Positions 51,607 through 60,144 of a stretch of DNA of 64,000 nt are shown here, in pieces. The notes beneath the pieces are model-generated. The model was given only the letters and a program-made list of their open reading frames with translations. It did not search any database and had not been told where the DNA came from. Numbering within the stretch: the first letter of the stretch is position 1; every line of letters starts with the position of its first letter. This DNA is from Thermohalobaculum sp039815685. Lineage in GTDB: Bacteria; Pseudomonadota; Alphaproteobacteria; Rhodobacterales; Rhodobacteraceae. The translations under genes and the position numbers were made by a program. The stretch covers positions 310,001 to 374,000 of the forward strand of contig JBCBYV010000001.1 in NCBI GenBank assembly GCA_039815685.1. The letters are read 5' to 3'.

Positions 51607-52533
51607 CTAGACCCCATCTCCCCGCTCGCGCGCCGCCTGCCTGATCGCGGTGACAAGGAGGTCGAACCCGGTCTGTGCGCTGCGGTCGAGCCTGAGCGTG
51701 AGGCCTACCGGGCCGGAGGTGTCGCGGGTATCGAGGTCGAGGGCGGCAAGGTCCCCGCGGGCGAGGTCGCGCGCCACCACGCCTTCGGAGATCACCCAGA
51801 CCGCATCGCTGTCGAGCACGAAGGCCCGCCCGAAGCTGGTTGATACGCTCTCGAGCCGATGGGGCAGCGCGGCGATCCCGAGGGCGATGAGAAGCCTTTC
51901 GACCGCGGGGCGGATCACAGCGTCCGGATCCGGCAGAATGACGGGGTAATCCGCAATTCTCTCGGTTTGGGCGGACCCGGCTTTGAGCAGCGGGTGCCCA
52001 TCACGGACGACGAAGCGAACGGGTTCGGAATAGAGATGTACGAACGAAAGATCCGCCATCGCCTCTGGCGCTGCGAGCCTGCCGACGACCAGATCGAGAG
52101 CATCGGCCCGCAACTGCTGCAGGAGGTGGAGATTGGGGCCGGAGACGATGCGGACCACGGTATCAGGGTCAGCAGCGCGAAAGCGGCGCACGGCATCAGG
52201 CACGAAACTCGCAGCAACCGTCGGCAGCGCTCCGAGACGAAGGGCGGGTCGCGCCGCATCCGCCCCCCGCCTGAGGCTCGTGATCGCGCGTTCGAGCTCC
52301 GCCAGACAACCCGCGGCGCGCGGCAGGAGAAGCTCACCCGCATCGGTCAACGCCGCCCCGCGCCGGCTGCGTTCGAAGAGCCGCGCGCCGAGGACCGACT
52401 CGAGTTCCTGCAGCGTCTTGGTTACGGCGGGTTGGCTTAGGGTTAGTGTCTCAGCTGCGCGTGCGAGACTACGATCCCGGGCGACGGCCAGAAAGCAGCG
52501 GAGGTGACGGAGCTTGATACGCGGATCGATCAT
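51607..52533 (-). CDS. pcaQ: LysR-type pca operon regulator PcaQ
   Basis: 308 aa. The LysR helix-turn-helix at the N-terminus reads IKLRHLRCFLAVARDRSLARAAE, SQPAVTKTLQELESVLG and LFERSRRGAALTDAG, with the IKxRHLRCFL start typical of PcaQ. The C-terminal co-inducer domain has FVPDAVRRFRAADPDTVVRI. PcaQ activates pca genes in response to carboxymuconolactone or carboxymuconate. It is divergent from pcaC, sharing a 96-bp intergenic region. Confidence 0.9.
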   Translation of the reverse strand: MIDPRIKLRHLRCFLAVARDRSLARAAETLTLSQPAVTKTLQELESVLGARLFERSRRGAALTDAGELLLPRAAGCLAELERAITSLRRGADAARPALRLGALPTVAASFVPDAVRRFRAADPDTVVRIVSGPNLHLLQQLRADALDLVVGRLAAPEAMADLSFVHLYSEPVRFVVRDGHPLLKAGSAQTERIADYPVILPDPDAVIRPAVERLLIALGIAALPHRLESVSTSFGRAFVLDSDAVWVISEGVVARDLARGDLAALDLDTRDTSGPVGLTLRLDRSAQTGFDLLVTAIRQAARERGDGV

Positions 52534-52629
52534 GCGAAAAGGTTATAGAAGACACCAGGAATCTCAATTTACATCAGGTTCTAGAAACTACACCTTCACA
52601 GCTGAGGGCGTGAAGGCGAAGGAGGCGGC
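52534..52629. promoter_or_regulatory. pcaQ-pcaC divergent promoter region with candidate PcaQ site
   Basis: The 96-bp gap contains a near-perfect dyad at 52576-52589, AGGTTCTAGAAACT, with core TTCTAGAA (52579-52586), matching the T-N11-A type of LysR box. It is about 40 bp upstream of the pcaC start. A GGTTAT occurs nearer pcaQ. Experimental binding is not shown. Confidence 0.5.
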
Positions 52630-53013
52630 ATGACCGAGAGCCTGCGAAAAGCGGGTAGCGCCGTGCGGCGCGAGGTGCTCGGCAACGGTTATGTCGAGGA
52701 TCGTGCTGCCGATGTCTCGGCCTTCGATGAGCCTTTCATGGACATGATCCTCGATAGCGCTTGGGGGCATGTCTGGGCGCGGGAGGGCCTGAGCCTGCGA
52801 GATCGGAGCCTCCTCACGATAACGCTCCTCGCAGCCCTCGGTCATTGGGAAGAGCTGGCGATGCATGTGCGCGCGACCGCCAATACTGGCGCAAGCCCCG
52901 AGGAGGTGCGGGAAGCGATCATGCATGTCGCGGTCTATGCCGGCGTGCCAGCCGCCAATCACGCGCTGAAGGTCGCGAAGGCCGCGTATGCCGAGATCGG
53001 GGTGACGGTGTGA
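52630..53013 (+). CDS. pcaC: 4-carboxymuconolactone decarboxylase
   Basis: 127 aa. Decarboxylates gamma-carboxymuconolactone to beta-ketoadipate enol-lactone. Family signatures are GLSLRDRSLLTITLLAALGHWEELAMHVRATANTGA in pieces and IMHVAVYAGVPAANHAL. Starts after GGAGGCGGC. Its TGA overlaps the alternative GTG start of pcaH. Confidence 0.93.
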   Translation: MTESLRKAGSAVRREVLGNGYVEDRAADVSAFDEPFMDMILDSAWGHVWAREGLSLRDRSLLTITLLAALGHWEELAMHVRATANTGASPEEVREAIMHVAVYAGVPAANHALKVAKAAYAEIGVTV

Positions 53014-53024
53014 GGCAGCACGTG

Positions 53025-53741
53025 ATGGCAGCTGGGTACTACGAGCGGGATCGTGCCTGGCATCCTCCAGCATATGCGCCGGCTTACAGGACCAGCGTCG
53101 CGCGCTCTCCGCGTCAGCCGCTCCTCGCGCTCGGGCAGACGCTTAGCGAGCTTACAGGCCCGGTATTCGGTCATGATGATCTGGACTCTACGGATCATGA
53201 TCTTCTGTCGAACTACGCCCATGGTGGCGACGCGATCGGGGAGCGCATCCTGGTGCATGGCCGGGTGCTCGACGAGAATGCGCGCCCGGTACCGGAGGCC
53301 TTGGTCGAGATCTGGCAGGCGAATGCTGGGGGCCGGTACCGCCACCGCAACGACAGCTATCTCGCGCCCCTCGACCCGAATTTCGGCGGCTGCGGACGGA
53401 CACTGACCGATGCGGAGGGCTACTATTCCTTCAGGACCATCAAACCGGGCGCCTATCCTTGGCCGAATAGCGAGAACAGCTGGCGGCCGGCGCACATCCA
53501 CTTCTCTGTCTTTGGGGCGGCGTTTGCGCAGCGCCTCATTACCCAGATGTATTTCGAGGGTGATCCGCTGATCCGCCGCTGCGCCATCGTGCGCACGATA
53601 CCGAGCGAAGAGGCCATCGAGAGGCTTACTGCTCCCCTCGACATGGATGCGGCAACGCCCTTCGACATGCTTGCCTATCGCTTCGACATCGTGTTGCGCG
53701 GGCGCCGTGCGACCCCCTTCGACAACCGCCGGGAGGGCTGA
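53025..53741 (+). CDS. pcaH: Protocatechuate 3,4-dioxygenase beta subunit
   Basis: 238 aa intradiol dioxygenase subunit carrying the non-heme Fe(III). The four ligands are in place by alignment with PcaH of Pseudomonas: Tyr105 (GRYRH), Tyr144 (PGAYPW), His157 and His159 (RPAHIHF). LVEIWQANAGGRY and YLAPLDPNFGGCGRTLTD are highly conserved. With PcaG it cleaves protocatechuate to beta-carboxy-cis,cis-muconate. A GTG at 53010 overlapping the pcaC stop is an alternative start. Confidence 0.96.
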   Translation: MAAGYYERDRAWHPPAYAPAYRTSVARSPRQPLLALGQTLSELTGPVFGHDDLDSTDHDLLSNYAHGGDAIGERILVHGRVLDENARPVPEALVEIWQANAGGRYRHRNDSYLAPLDPNFGGCGRTLTDAEGYYSFRTIKPGAYPWPNSENSWRPAHIHFSVFGAAFAQRLITQMYFEGDPLIRRCAIVRTIPSEEAIERLTAPLDMDAATPFDMLAYRFDIVLRGRRATPFDNRREG

Positions 53742-53742
53742 G

Positions 53743-54357
53743 ATGCACGCCAGCCGCACCCTGCGCGAGACGCCGTCCCAGACCGCAGGACCATACGTTC
53801 ACATCGGCCTTGCTCCGGGCGCGGCGGGCCTCGGCTTCAGCTGGCGCGAGGTTGGTTCGGAGATCGCGGGGCCTGGTGCCGCCGGTGAGCGCATCCGGAT
53901 CGAGGGGCAGGTCTGGGACGGGCTCGGCGCGCCGGTCACCGACGCGTTGCTGGAGATCTGGCAGGCGAACGCGGCCGGGATCTACGCGCATCCCGAGGAC
54001 CCGCGACAAGGCGGCGTGGAGCCTGACTTTCAAGGCTGGGGTAGGGTGGCAACCGATTTCGAGACTGGTCTCTTCGCGATCGAGACTGTCAAACCGGGCG
54101 CTGTGATTAGGCACGGTGACGCGCCGATGGCCCCGCATCTCACGATCTGGCTTGTCGCAAGGGGGATCAATATGGGCCTGCACACCCGTCTCTATTTTGC
54201 CGATGAGCAGGCCGCCAATGCCACGGATCCCGTGCTTGCGCGCGTGCCGCCGGAGCGCCGGGAGACGCTGATCGCTGCTCGGCCGGATGCTGCGGCGCTC
54301 TACCGCTTCGATATCCGCCTGCAGGGCGAAGACGAGACAGTATTCTTCGATATCTGA
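53743..54357 (+). CDS. pcaG: Protocatechuate 3,4-dioxygenase alpha subunit
   Basis: 204 aa. Shows TPSQTAGPYVHIGLAPG, VTDALLEIWQANAAGIYAHP, VKPGAV and LYFADEQAANATDPVL, typical of PcaG, which lacks the iron ligands of PcaH. The ATG at 53743 is preceded by GGGAGGGCTG; the gap to pcaH is 1 bp. Forms the (alpha-beta-Fe)n complex. Confidence 0.95.
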   Translation: MHASRTLRETPSQTAGPYVHIGLAPGAAGLGFSWREVGSEIAGPGAAGERIRIEGQVWDGLGAPVTDALLEIWQANAAGIYAHPEDPRQGGVEPDFQGWGRVATDFETGLFAIETVKPGAVIRHGDAPMAPHLTIWLVARGINMGLHTRLYFADEQAANATDPVLARVPPERRETLIAARPDAAALYRFDIRLQGEDETVFFDI

Positions 54358-54409
54358 GACAGTACTCAAAGGATCCGGCGGCAAACGGCCGGACGCAACG
54401 GAGGACGCC

Positions 54410-55435
54410 ATGACCCGCCACATCCGCACCACCGTCACCGCGACGCTCGCCCTCTGCCTCGCCACCCTGCCGGCGGCGGCACAGGAGGTGACGCTCACCG
54501 TGCACCACTTCCTCGGCCCGAAATCGCCCGCACACTCGAAGCTTATCGAGCCTTGGGCGGAGCGCGTTCAGGCGCAGTCCGAAGGGCGGATCGCGGTGGA
54601 GATCTTCCCGGCGATGTCCATGGGGGGCAAGCCGCCGGAGCTTTACCGCCAGGTGCGCGACGGCTTTGCGGACATCGTCTGGACGCTGCCAGGCTACACG
54701 CCGAACGTCTTCCCCCGGGTGGAGGTCTTCGAGTTGCCTACCGTCCACAAGGGCTCCGCGACTGCCACGAACCTCGCGATCCAGGAGATATGGTCGGATA
54801 TCGAAGCGGATTTCACGGAAGTCCATCCGCTCCTCGTCCATGTTCACGCTGGCAACGCGCTGCATATGCGCGAGGCGAAGGTCGGCGGGGTGGACGACGT
54901 CAAGGGTCTCAAGATCCGCACGCCATCCCGCACTGGCGCCTGGATGATCGAGGCCTGGGGAGCGGAGCCCGTGGGCATGCCCGTACCTGCCCTCCCGCAA
55001 GCGCTCTCGAAGGGGGCGGTCGATGGCGCGCTCGTCCCCTTCGAGATCGTGCCGCCGCTGAAGCTACAGGAACTCACGGAGGTCTCGGTCGAAGGCGCGG
55101 GCGGATCCCGCTTCGGTGCCGCCGTCTTCCTCCTCGCGATGAACAAGGAGCGCTATGAGAGCCTTCCCGACGATCTGAAAAAGGTGATCGACGACAACTC
55201 CATGGCCGCCATCGCGCAGGAAATGGGTGAGGTCTGGGACGGCGTCGAGGAGGTCGGCAAGCGTCTCCAGCGCGAGAGCGGCGGCGAGATCGTCGAGCTG
55301 GACCCGGCGGCGAAGGAGAGCTTCGACGCCCTCGGCGCGAGCGTCACCGAACGCTGGGTGAGCGAGGCCGAGGGCTTCGACGCAGCCGCCCTCGTCGAGA
55401 AGGCCCGCGCCGCCGTCGCGAAGCACGGCGACTGA
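54410..55435 (+). CDS. dctP: TRAP transporter substrate-binding protein (DctP family)
   Basis: 341 aa periplasmic protein. Signal peptide TTVTATLALCLATLPAAAQE, then DctP fold: LTVHHFLGPKSPAHSKLIEPW, RIAVEIFPAMSMGG, FADIVWTLPGYTPN, VHAGNALHMREAKVGG and LKIRTPSRTGAWMIEAWGAEPVGMPVP (carboxylate-binding Arg). Located between pcaG and pobA, so 4-hydroxybenzoate or another aromatic acid is the probable ligand. GGAGGAC precedes the ATG. Confidence 0.92.
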   Translation: MTRHIRTTVTATLALCLATLPAAAQEVTLTVHHFLGPKSPAHSKLIEPWAERVQAQSEGRIAVEIFPAMSMGGKPPELYRQVRDGFADIVWTLPGYTPNVFPRVEVFELPTVHKGSATATNLAIQEIWSDIEADFTEVHPLLVHVHAGNALHMREAKVGGVDDVKGLKIRTPSRTGAWMIEAWGAEPVGMPVPALPQALSKGAVDGALVPFEIVPPLKLQELTEVSVEGAGGSRFGAAVFLLAMNKERYESLPDDLKKVIDDNSMAAIAQEMGEVWDGVEEVGKRLQRESGGEIVELDPAAKESFDALGASVTERWVSEAEGFDAAALVEKARAAVAKHGD

Positions 55436-55460
55436 GGCTCGGACGCGCCGGGAGCACGCC

Positions 55461-55946
55461 ATGCACCGCTTTCTTGCGACGGCCGCCACGTGGTGGGCGC
55501 TGCTCGGTGGCGCGATCCTGCTCCTGATCGTCGCGGTCACGAGCTGGAATGTCGGCGCCTTCGCGCTTGCCCGCCTCGGGCTTCCGGCCGAAGGACTGGC
55601 CGGCTACGAGGATGCGGTCCGGCTGATGGTCAGCATGTCGGCGCTGATGTTCCTGCCTTACTGCCAGCTCCGGCGCGGTCATGTGGCGGTCGATCTCTTC
55701 GTCAATGCGTTGCCCGCTCGCACCCGCCGGGGGCTCGACAGGCTCTGGCTCGCCGTCATGGCCATTGCGGCGCTCTTTCTCGGCTGGTGGATGAGCGTCG
55801 GATTGGTGGAGACACGGATCGACCAGACCGCGTCGCGTATCCTCGGCTGGCCCGAATGGCCGTTCTACGCGCCGGGTATCCTGTCGCTGATGCTCTGGGC
55901 TGCCATCGCGGCGGAACAGGCGGCCGGGACCGACGATGGAGCGTGA
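55461..55946 (+). CDS. dctQ: TRAP transporter small permease (DctQ family)
   Basis: 161 aa with four membrane helices (WWALLGGAILLLIVAVTSW, LMVSMSALMFLPYCQ, LWLAVMAIAALFLGWWM, GILSLMLWAAIAAEQ). Contains the typical LRRGHVAVDLF segment. Overlaps the start of dctM by 11 bp. Confidence 0.91.
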   Translation: MHRFLATAATWWALLGGAILLLIVAVTSWNVGAFALARLGLPAEGLAGYEDAVRLMVSMSALMFLPYCQLRRGHVAVDLFVNALPARTRRGLDRLWLAVMAIAALFLGWWMSVGLVETRIDQTASRILGWPEWPFYAPGILSLMLWAAIAAEQAAGTDDGA

Positions 55947-57321
55947 GCTTGTCGGTATCGCGGGGCTGGTAGTCTTCTTCCTGCTCCTCGCGCTGCGCGT
56001 GCCCGTCGGTCTCGCCATGATCGGCGTTGGTATCGCGGGGAACTACGCGCTCTCGATCGTGGCACCCTTCCTGCGCTTCGAACCCTATCTCAAGAGCTTC
56101 AAGACGCTCCTCTGGTCCAACGTCGCGAATTACGAGCTGTCGGTCGTGCCGCTCTTCGTGCTGATGGGGTTTCTCGCGAGCCGGGCGAACCTTAGCCGCG
56201 ATCTCTTTGAGGGGATCAACGCGCTGATCGGTCGGGTCAGGGGTGGCGTCGCGATCGCTGCCATCGGCGCCTGCGCGGGTTTCGGGGCGGTCTGCGGCTC
56301 CTCGCTCGCCACGGCATCGACCATGGGGCGCGTCGCCCTGCCGGAGCTTCGGCGCCTCAACTACGCGCCGCGCCTTGCCACGGGCTCGCTCGCTGCCGGG
56401 GGGACGCTCGGTATTCTCATTCCGCCCTCGGTCGCGCTCGTGATCTACGCCATCATCGTAGAGGCCTCGATCATCGAGATGTTCCAGGCGGCGGTGATCC
56501 CGGGGCTCCTAGCCGTCCTTTTCTTTGTTGGCGTCATCGCGCTTCTCGTCCGCCTCAGACCCGATCTCGCGCCGGATACGACCGCGCTGGAGGGCGCGGA
56601 GCGCACGCGCGCGATCCTGCGCCTCATCCCTGTGCTCCTGCTCTTCGGTGCGATCATCCTCGGCCTTGGCTTCGGGATCTTCACGCCGACACCGGCCGCG
56701 GCCATCGGCGTTGCGGCGGTCCTCCTCTACGGTTTCGCGGCCAACGCCGTGCGCCCCGGGCTCACCCTCGGCGGTGTCAAATCCTCGCTGCTCGACACCG
56801 CCGTCACCGCGGGCATGATCTACTTCATTCTCTTCGGGGCGGAGGTGCTGAAAGGCTTCTTCACCCGCGCAAACCTTCCCGCCGCGCTTGCGGACTGGGC
56901 GGGGACGAGCGGGCTCGACCCCTTCCTCGTCCTCGCCCTCATGCTCGTGATTCTGATCGTCCTCGGCTGCTTCATGGAGAGCCTGGCGATGATCCTGGTC
57001 GTCGTACCCTTCTTCTGGCCCGCCCTCATCGCCCTTAACGGCGGGGACTACGTCACCGCCGAGACGGCGGCCTATGGCATGGACAACGATGCGCTGCGGA
57101 TCTGGTTCGGCATCCTCGCGCTGGTGGTGGTGGAGCTTGGCCTCATCACGCCGCCCGTCGGCCTCAACGTCTTCATCATCAACGCGCTCGCCAAGGACAC
57201 GCCCATGGCGGAGACGTTCCGTGGCGTGATGCCATTCTTCGGAGTGGAGATCGTCCGCGTGGGGCTGCTGCTCCTCTTTCCCGGCATCGTCCTCTTTCTG
57301 CCTCAGCTCCTAGGTGGCTGA
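55936..57321 (+). CDS. dctM: TRAP transporter large permease (DctM family)
   Basis: 461 aa with about 12 helices. Family motifs are VVFFLLLALRVPVGLAMIGVG in pieces, VPLFVLMGFLASRANLSRDLF, GFGAVCGSSLATASTMG, GTLGILIPPSVALVIYAIIVE, MLVILIVLGCFMESLAMILV and LGLITPPVGLNVFIIN. Together with DctP and DctQ it makes a sodium-dependent TRAP uptake system in the pca/pob cluster. Confidence 0.94.
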   Translation: MERELVGIAGLVVFFLLLALRVPVGLAMIGVGIAGNYALSIVAPFLRFEPYLKSFKTLLWSNVANYELSVVPLFVLMGFLASRANLSRDLFEGINALIGRVRGGVAIAAIGACAGFGAVCGSSLATASTMGRVALPELRRLNYAPRLATGSLAAGGTLGILIPPSVALVIYAIIVEASIIEMFQAAVIPGLLAVLFFVGVIALLVRLRPDLAPDTTALEGAERTRAILRLIPVLLLFGAIILGLGFGIFTPTPAAAIGVAAVLLYGFAANAVRPGLTLGGVKSSLLDTAVTAGMIYFILFGAEVLKGFFTRANLPAALADWAGTSGLDPFLVLALMLVILIVLGCFMESLAMILVVVPFFWPALIALNGGDYVTAETAAYGMDNDALRIWFGILALVVVELGLITPPVGLNVFIINALAKDTPMAETFRGVMPFFGVEIVRVGLLLLFPGIVLFLPQLLGG

Positions 57322-57337
57322 TCCAATGGAGACGCTC

Positions 57338-58513
57338 ATGCGCACACAAGTTGGCATCATCGGCGGCGGCCCCGCTGGGCTCCTGCTCTCGCAACTTCTC
57401 CATCTCGATGGGATCGAGAGCGTAGTGCTCGAACGGCGCAGCCGGGGCTACGTCCTTAGCCGCATCCGCGCGGGCGTGCTGGAGCAGGGCACGACCGAAA
57501 CCCTCCGCCGCGCCGATGTGGGCGAACGCATGGAGAGGGAGGGCGAACTCCATGACGGCTTTGGCATATCCTTCAGCGGCGCCAACCAGCGTGTCGACCT
57601 CGTCGGCCTAACCGGTGGCAAGCAGGTCATGGTCTACGGCCAGACGGAGGTGACGAAGGACCTCTATGCCGCACGGGATGCCGCGGGTGGGACCGTCATC
57701 CACGAGGCCGAGGACGTGACCCCGCAGGCTCTCGACACGGACCGCCCCTTCATCACCTGGCGACACGAGGAGGCCGAGCACCGCCTCGACTGCGACTTCG
57801 TCGTGGGCTGCGACGGCTTCCACGGTATAAGCCGCCAGTCGATCCCTGCCGACGTCCTGCGCACCTACGAGAAGGTCTACCCCTTTGGCTGGCTCGGCGT
57901 CCTGTCGCGCACCCCGCCCGTGAGCCACGAGCTGATCTATGCGAGCCACGAGCGCGGCTTCGCGCTTTGTTCGATGCGCTCGCGCACCCTCAGCCGCTAT
58001 TACATCCAGGTGCCGACGGACACGGATGTCGAGGACTGGCCTGATGAGCGGTTCTGGGAGGAGCTGAAGCGGCGCCTGCCCAACGAAATCGCTGCAAGTC
58101 TGGTGACAGGTCCGTCCATTGAAAAGTCCATCGCGCCCCTGCGGAGCTTCGTGGCCGAACCCCTTTCCCATGGCCGCCTTTTCATCGCGGGCGATGCCGC
58201 GCATATCGTGCCGCCCACGGGTGCGAAGGGGCTGAACCTTGCCGTTGCCGACATCGCCTATCTGCACCGCGCGCTCGCTACCTACTGTGCGACAGGTGAG
58301 GAGGCAGAGCTGCAGTCCTATTCTGCCCGGGCGCTGGCGCGGGTGTGGAAAGTCGAACGGTTTTCCTGGCAGATGACGACGCTTCTGCACCGTTTTCCGG
58401 AGGCTGGTGGCTTCAATGAGCGGATTCGTCTTGCCGAGCTCGACTACCTCTTCAGCTCCCGCGCAGCACAGACCGCGATGGCAGAGAACTATGTGGGCCT
58501 CCCCCTCGAGTGA
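57338..58513 (+). CDS. pobA: 4-hydroxybenzoate 3-monooxygenase
   Basis: 391 aa flavoprotein hydroxylase converting 4-hydroxybenzoate to protocatechuate with NADPH and O2. MRTQVGIIGGGPAGLLLSQLL is the FAD-binding start; GVLEQGTTETLRR, the CDGFHGISRQSIP (DG) motif and the GDAAHIVPPTGAKGLNLAVAD motif are typical of PobA. The ATG at 57338 is chosen over GTG 57314 and ATG 57326 because it starts the canonical sequence and has TGGAGAC before it. Supplies protocatechuate to PcaGH. Confidence 0.96.
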   Translation: MRTQVGIIGGGPAGLLLSQLLHLDGIESVVLERRSRGYVLSRIRAGVLEQGTTETLRRADVGERMEREGELHDGFGISFSGANQRVDLVGLTGGKQVMVYGQTEVTKDLYAARDAAGGTVIHEAEDVTPQALDTDRPFITWRHEEAEHRLDCDFVVGCDGFHGISRQSIPADVLRTYEKVYPFGWLGVLSRTPPVSHELIYASHERGFALCSMRSRTLSRYYIQVPTDTDVEDWPDERFWEELKRRLPNEIAASLVTGPSIEKSIAPLRSFVAEPLSHGRLFIAGDAAHIVPPTGAKGLNLAVADIAYLHRALATYCATGEEAELQSYSARALARVWKVERFSWQMTTLLHRFPEAGGFNERIRLAELDYLFSSRAAQTAMAENYVGLPLE

Positions 58514-58522
58514 GACTGCACC

Positions 58523-59851
58523 ATGGCCGTGACCCCCTTCGACAGTGCGCTTTGGCAAGGCCATCTCGGCGATGCGGGGGCTGCGTCGCTGTTCTCCGAC
58601 ACGGCCGAGATCAAGGCGATGTTGGCGGTCGAAGGGGCCATGGCCGCGGCGCAAGCTGCGCTCGGCATCATCCCGGCCGAGGCCGCAGCAGAGATCGAAA
58701 CCAAGGCTGCGACGCTCGAGATCCCGCCTGAGACGCTGGCCGACAGCACAAGCCTTGCCGGCGTCCCGGTGAAGGGGCTGGTTGCCGCGTTGCGGGGGGC
58801 CTTGGGGGCGCCCCATGGCGACTGGGTACATCATGCGGGGACGAGCCAGGACATCGCCGACACGGGTCTCGCCCTGCGGCTGAAAGCGTTTCTCGGCCTC
58901 GTCGATGCGCGCCTTGCGCACCTGCTCTCGGTCCTCGCCGACCACGCTGAGCGGTACGCAGAGATGCCGATGGCCGCGCGGACGCGCGGGCAGATCGCGG
59001 TGCCGACGAGTTTTGGCGCGCGCGTCGCGGCCTGGGGTGTGCCGCTCCTCAATCAACGCCGGCGTCTGCGGGCGCTGCGGCCGGAGGTTCTGGTCGTGAG
59101 CCTCGGCGGTGCCGCGGGGACGCGGGCGACGCTGCTCGGCAGGGCGGACGAGGTGTCGGAGGGGATGGCTCAGCGCCTCGATCTCTCCGTGCCGCCCCTG
59201 CCACCCCACACCGCACGCGATGGCATCGCGAGCCTCGGCGCAGCAATCGCCATCCTCTCCGGCGGGCTCGGCAAGATGGGGCAGGACCTCGCACTCATGG
59301 CGCAGAACGAGGTCGCGGAGGCACGGGCCGGGCGCGCCGGCGGCTCCTCCGCCATGCCGAACAAGCAGAACCCCGTGGGGGCCGAGGCGCTGGTTACGCT
59401 GGCCCGCGCCGCGGCGGCCGGGGCGGGGGAGCTGATGCTCACCACCGTTCATGCGGCGGAGCGCGACGGCGTCGCCTGGACCCAGGAATGGCTGGTCCTG
59501 CCGCGCCTCTGCATCGGCGCGGCCGCCGGCCTTCGCCACGCCATCACCCTCGCGGAGACGCTTGCGCCGGATGCTGAGCGCATGGCAGCGACCATCGCCG
59601 CAGATCGGGGCATGATGCTCTCGGAACTCGCCCTCCTGCACCTCGCCCGTGCGCACACTCGGGCGGAAGCGGAGGCCATCCTCACGCGTGCGACCACGCA
59701 GGTGCTTGCCGGAGAGCGTACCCTGCCAGAGGCGCTTTCGACCGAGGCGCCCGAGCAAAACTGGGCCGACCTTCTTGCGCCGACGGCCAGTATCGGCGAC
59801 GCACCCCTCCTTGCGCGACGCTTCGCTGCGTTGGTTCGCACGCAACGTTGA
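58523..59851 (+). CDS. pcaB: 3-carboxy-cis,cis-muconate cycloisomerase
   Basis: 442 aa fumarase/aspartase superfamily. The signature GSSAMPNKQNPV (residues ~272-283) and HHAGTSQDIADTGLALRLK are clear, together with AALFSDTAEIKAMLAVEGA-type N-terminus (LFSDTAEIKAMLAVEGAM). Lactonises beta-carboxymuconate to gamma-carboxymuconolactone, the substrate of PcaC. Starts 9 bp after pobA. No pcaD, pcaI/J or pcaF follows. Confidence 0.95.
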   Translation: MAVTPFDSALWQGHLGDAGAASLFSDTAEIKAMLAVEGAMAAAQAALGIIPAEAAAEIETKAATLEIPPETLADSTSLAGVPVKGLVAALRGALGAPHGDWVHHAGTSQDIADTGLALRLKAFLGLVDARLAHLLSVLADHAERYAEMPMAARTRGQIAVPTSFGARVAAWGVPLLNQRRRLRALRPEVLVVSLGGAAGTRATLLGRADEVSEGMAQRLDLSVPPLPPHTARDGIASLGAAIAILSGGLGKMGQDLALMAQNEVAEARAGRAGGSSAMPNKQNPVGAEALVTLARAAAAGAGELMLTTVHAAERDGVAWTQEWLVLPRLCIGAAAGLRHAITLAETLAPDAERMAATIAADRGMMLSELALLHLARAHTRAEAEAILTRATTQVLAGERTLPEALSTEAPEQNWADLLAPTASIGDAPLLARRFAALVRTQR

Positions 59852-60144
59852 ACGCTACGAAGACCGGTCGCAGCCGCAGACGATGAAGGTGGAGGTTTCC
59901 TCTGCGAACGCGTCGAGCACGACCTCCAATTGACCGGATGTCGTCTCCAATCGTCGTATGTCATTGCGGATCATCGTTTCGAACGGCGATGAGGCTGGGT
60001 AGCGCTGCGACGAGCGTGGATGGGGCAAGCGTTCGGAATATGAGCATCAACCTCGTTGCCGGTGGCTCGAACAACGCCGGCCAGGTAGCAACGGATCACG
60101 ATGCCATGCCTGCAGATCAGCAGCGAGACCTCCCGGGAAAAGCG
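59852..60144. other. Gene-free region before phnM-like gene
   Basis: 293 bp between pcaB and the PhnM-like gene. Contains two similar CTCCAATTG/CTCCAATCG words at 59924 and 59946. The long open frame upstream of 60145 is not homologous to known proteins. I see no terminator or RNA gene. Confidence 0.35.

Noticed and set aside
57608..59845. 745-aa open frame on the minus strand
   Set aside because: It is fully antiparallel to pobA and pcaB, whose motifs are unmistakable. The translation is Arg/His-rich with no recognisable domain.
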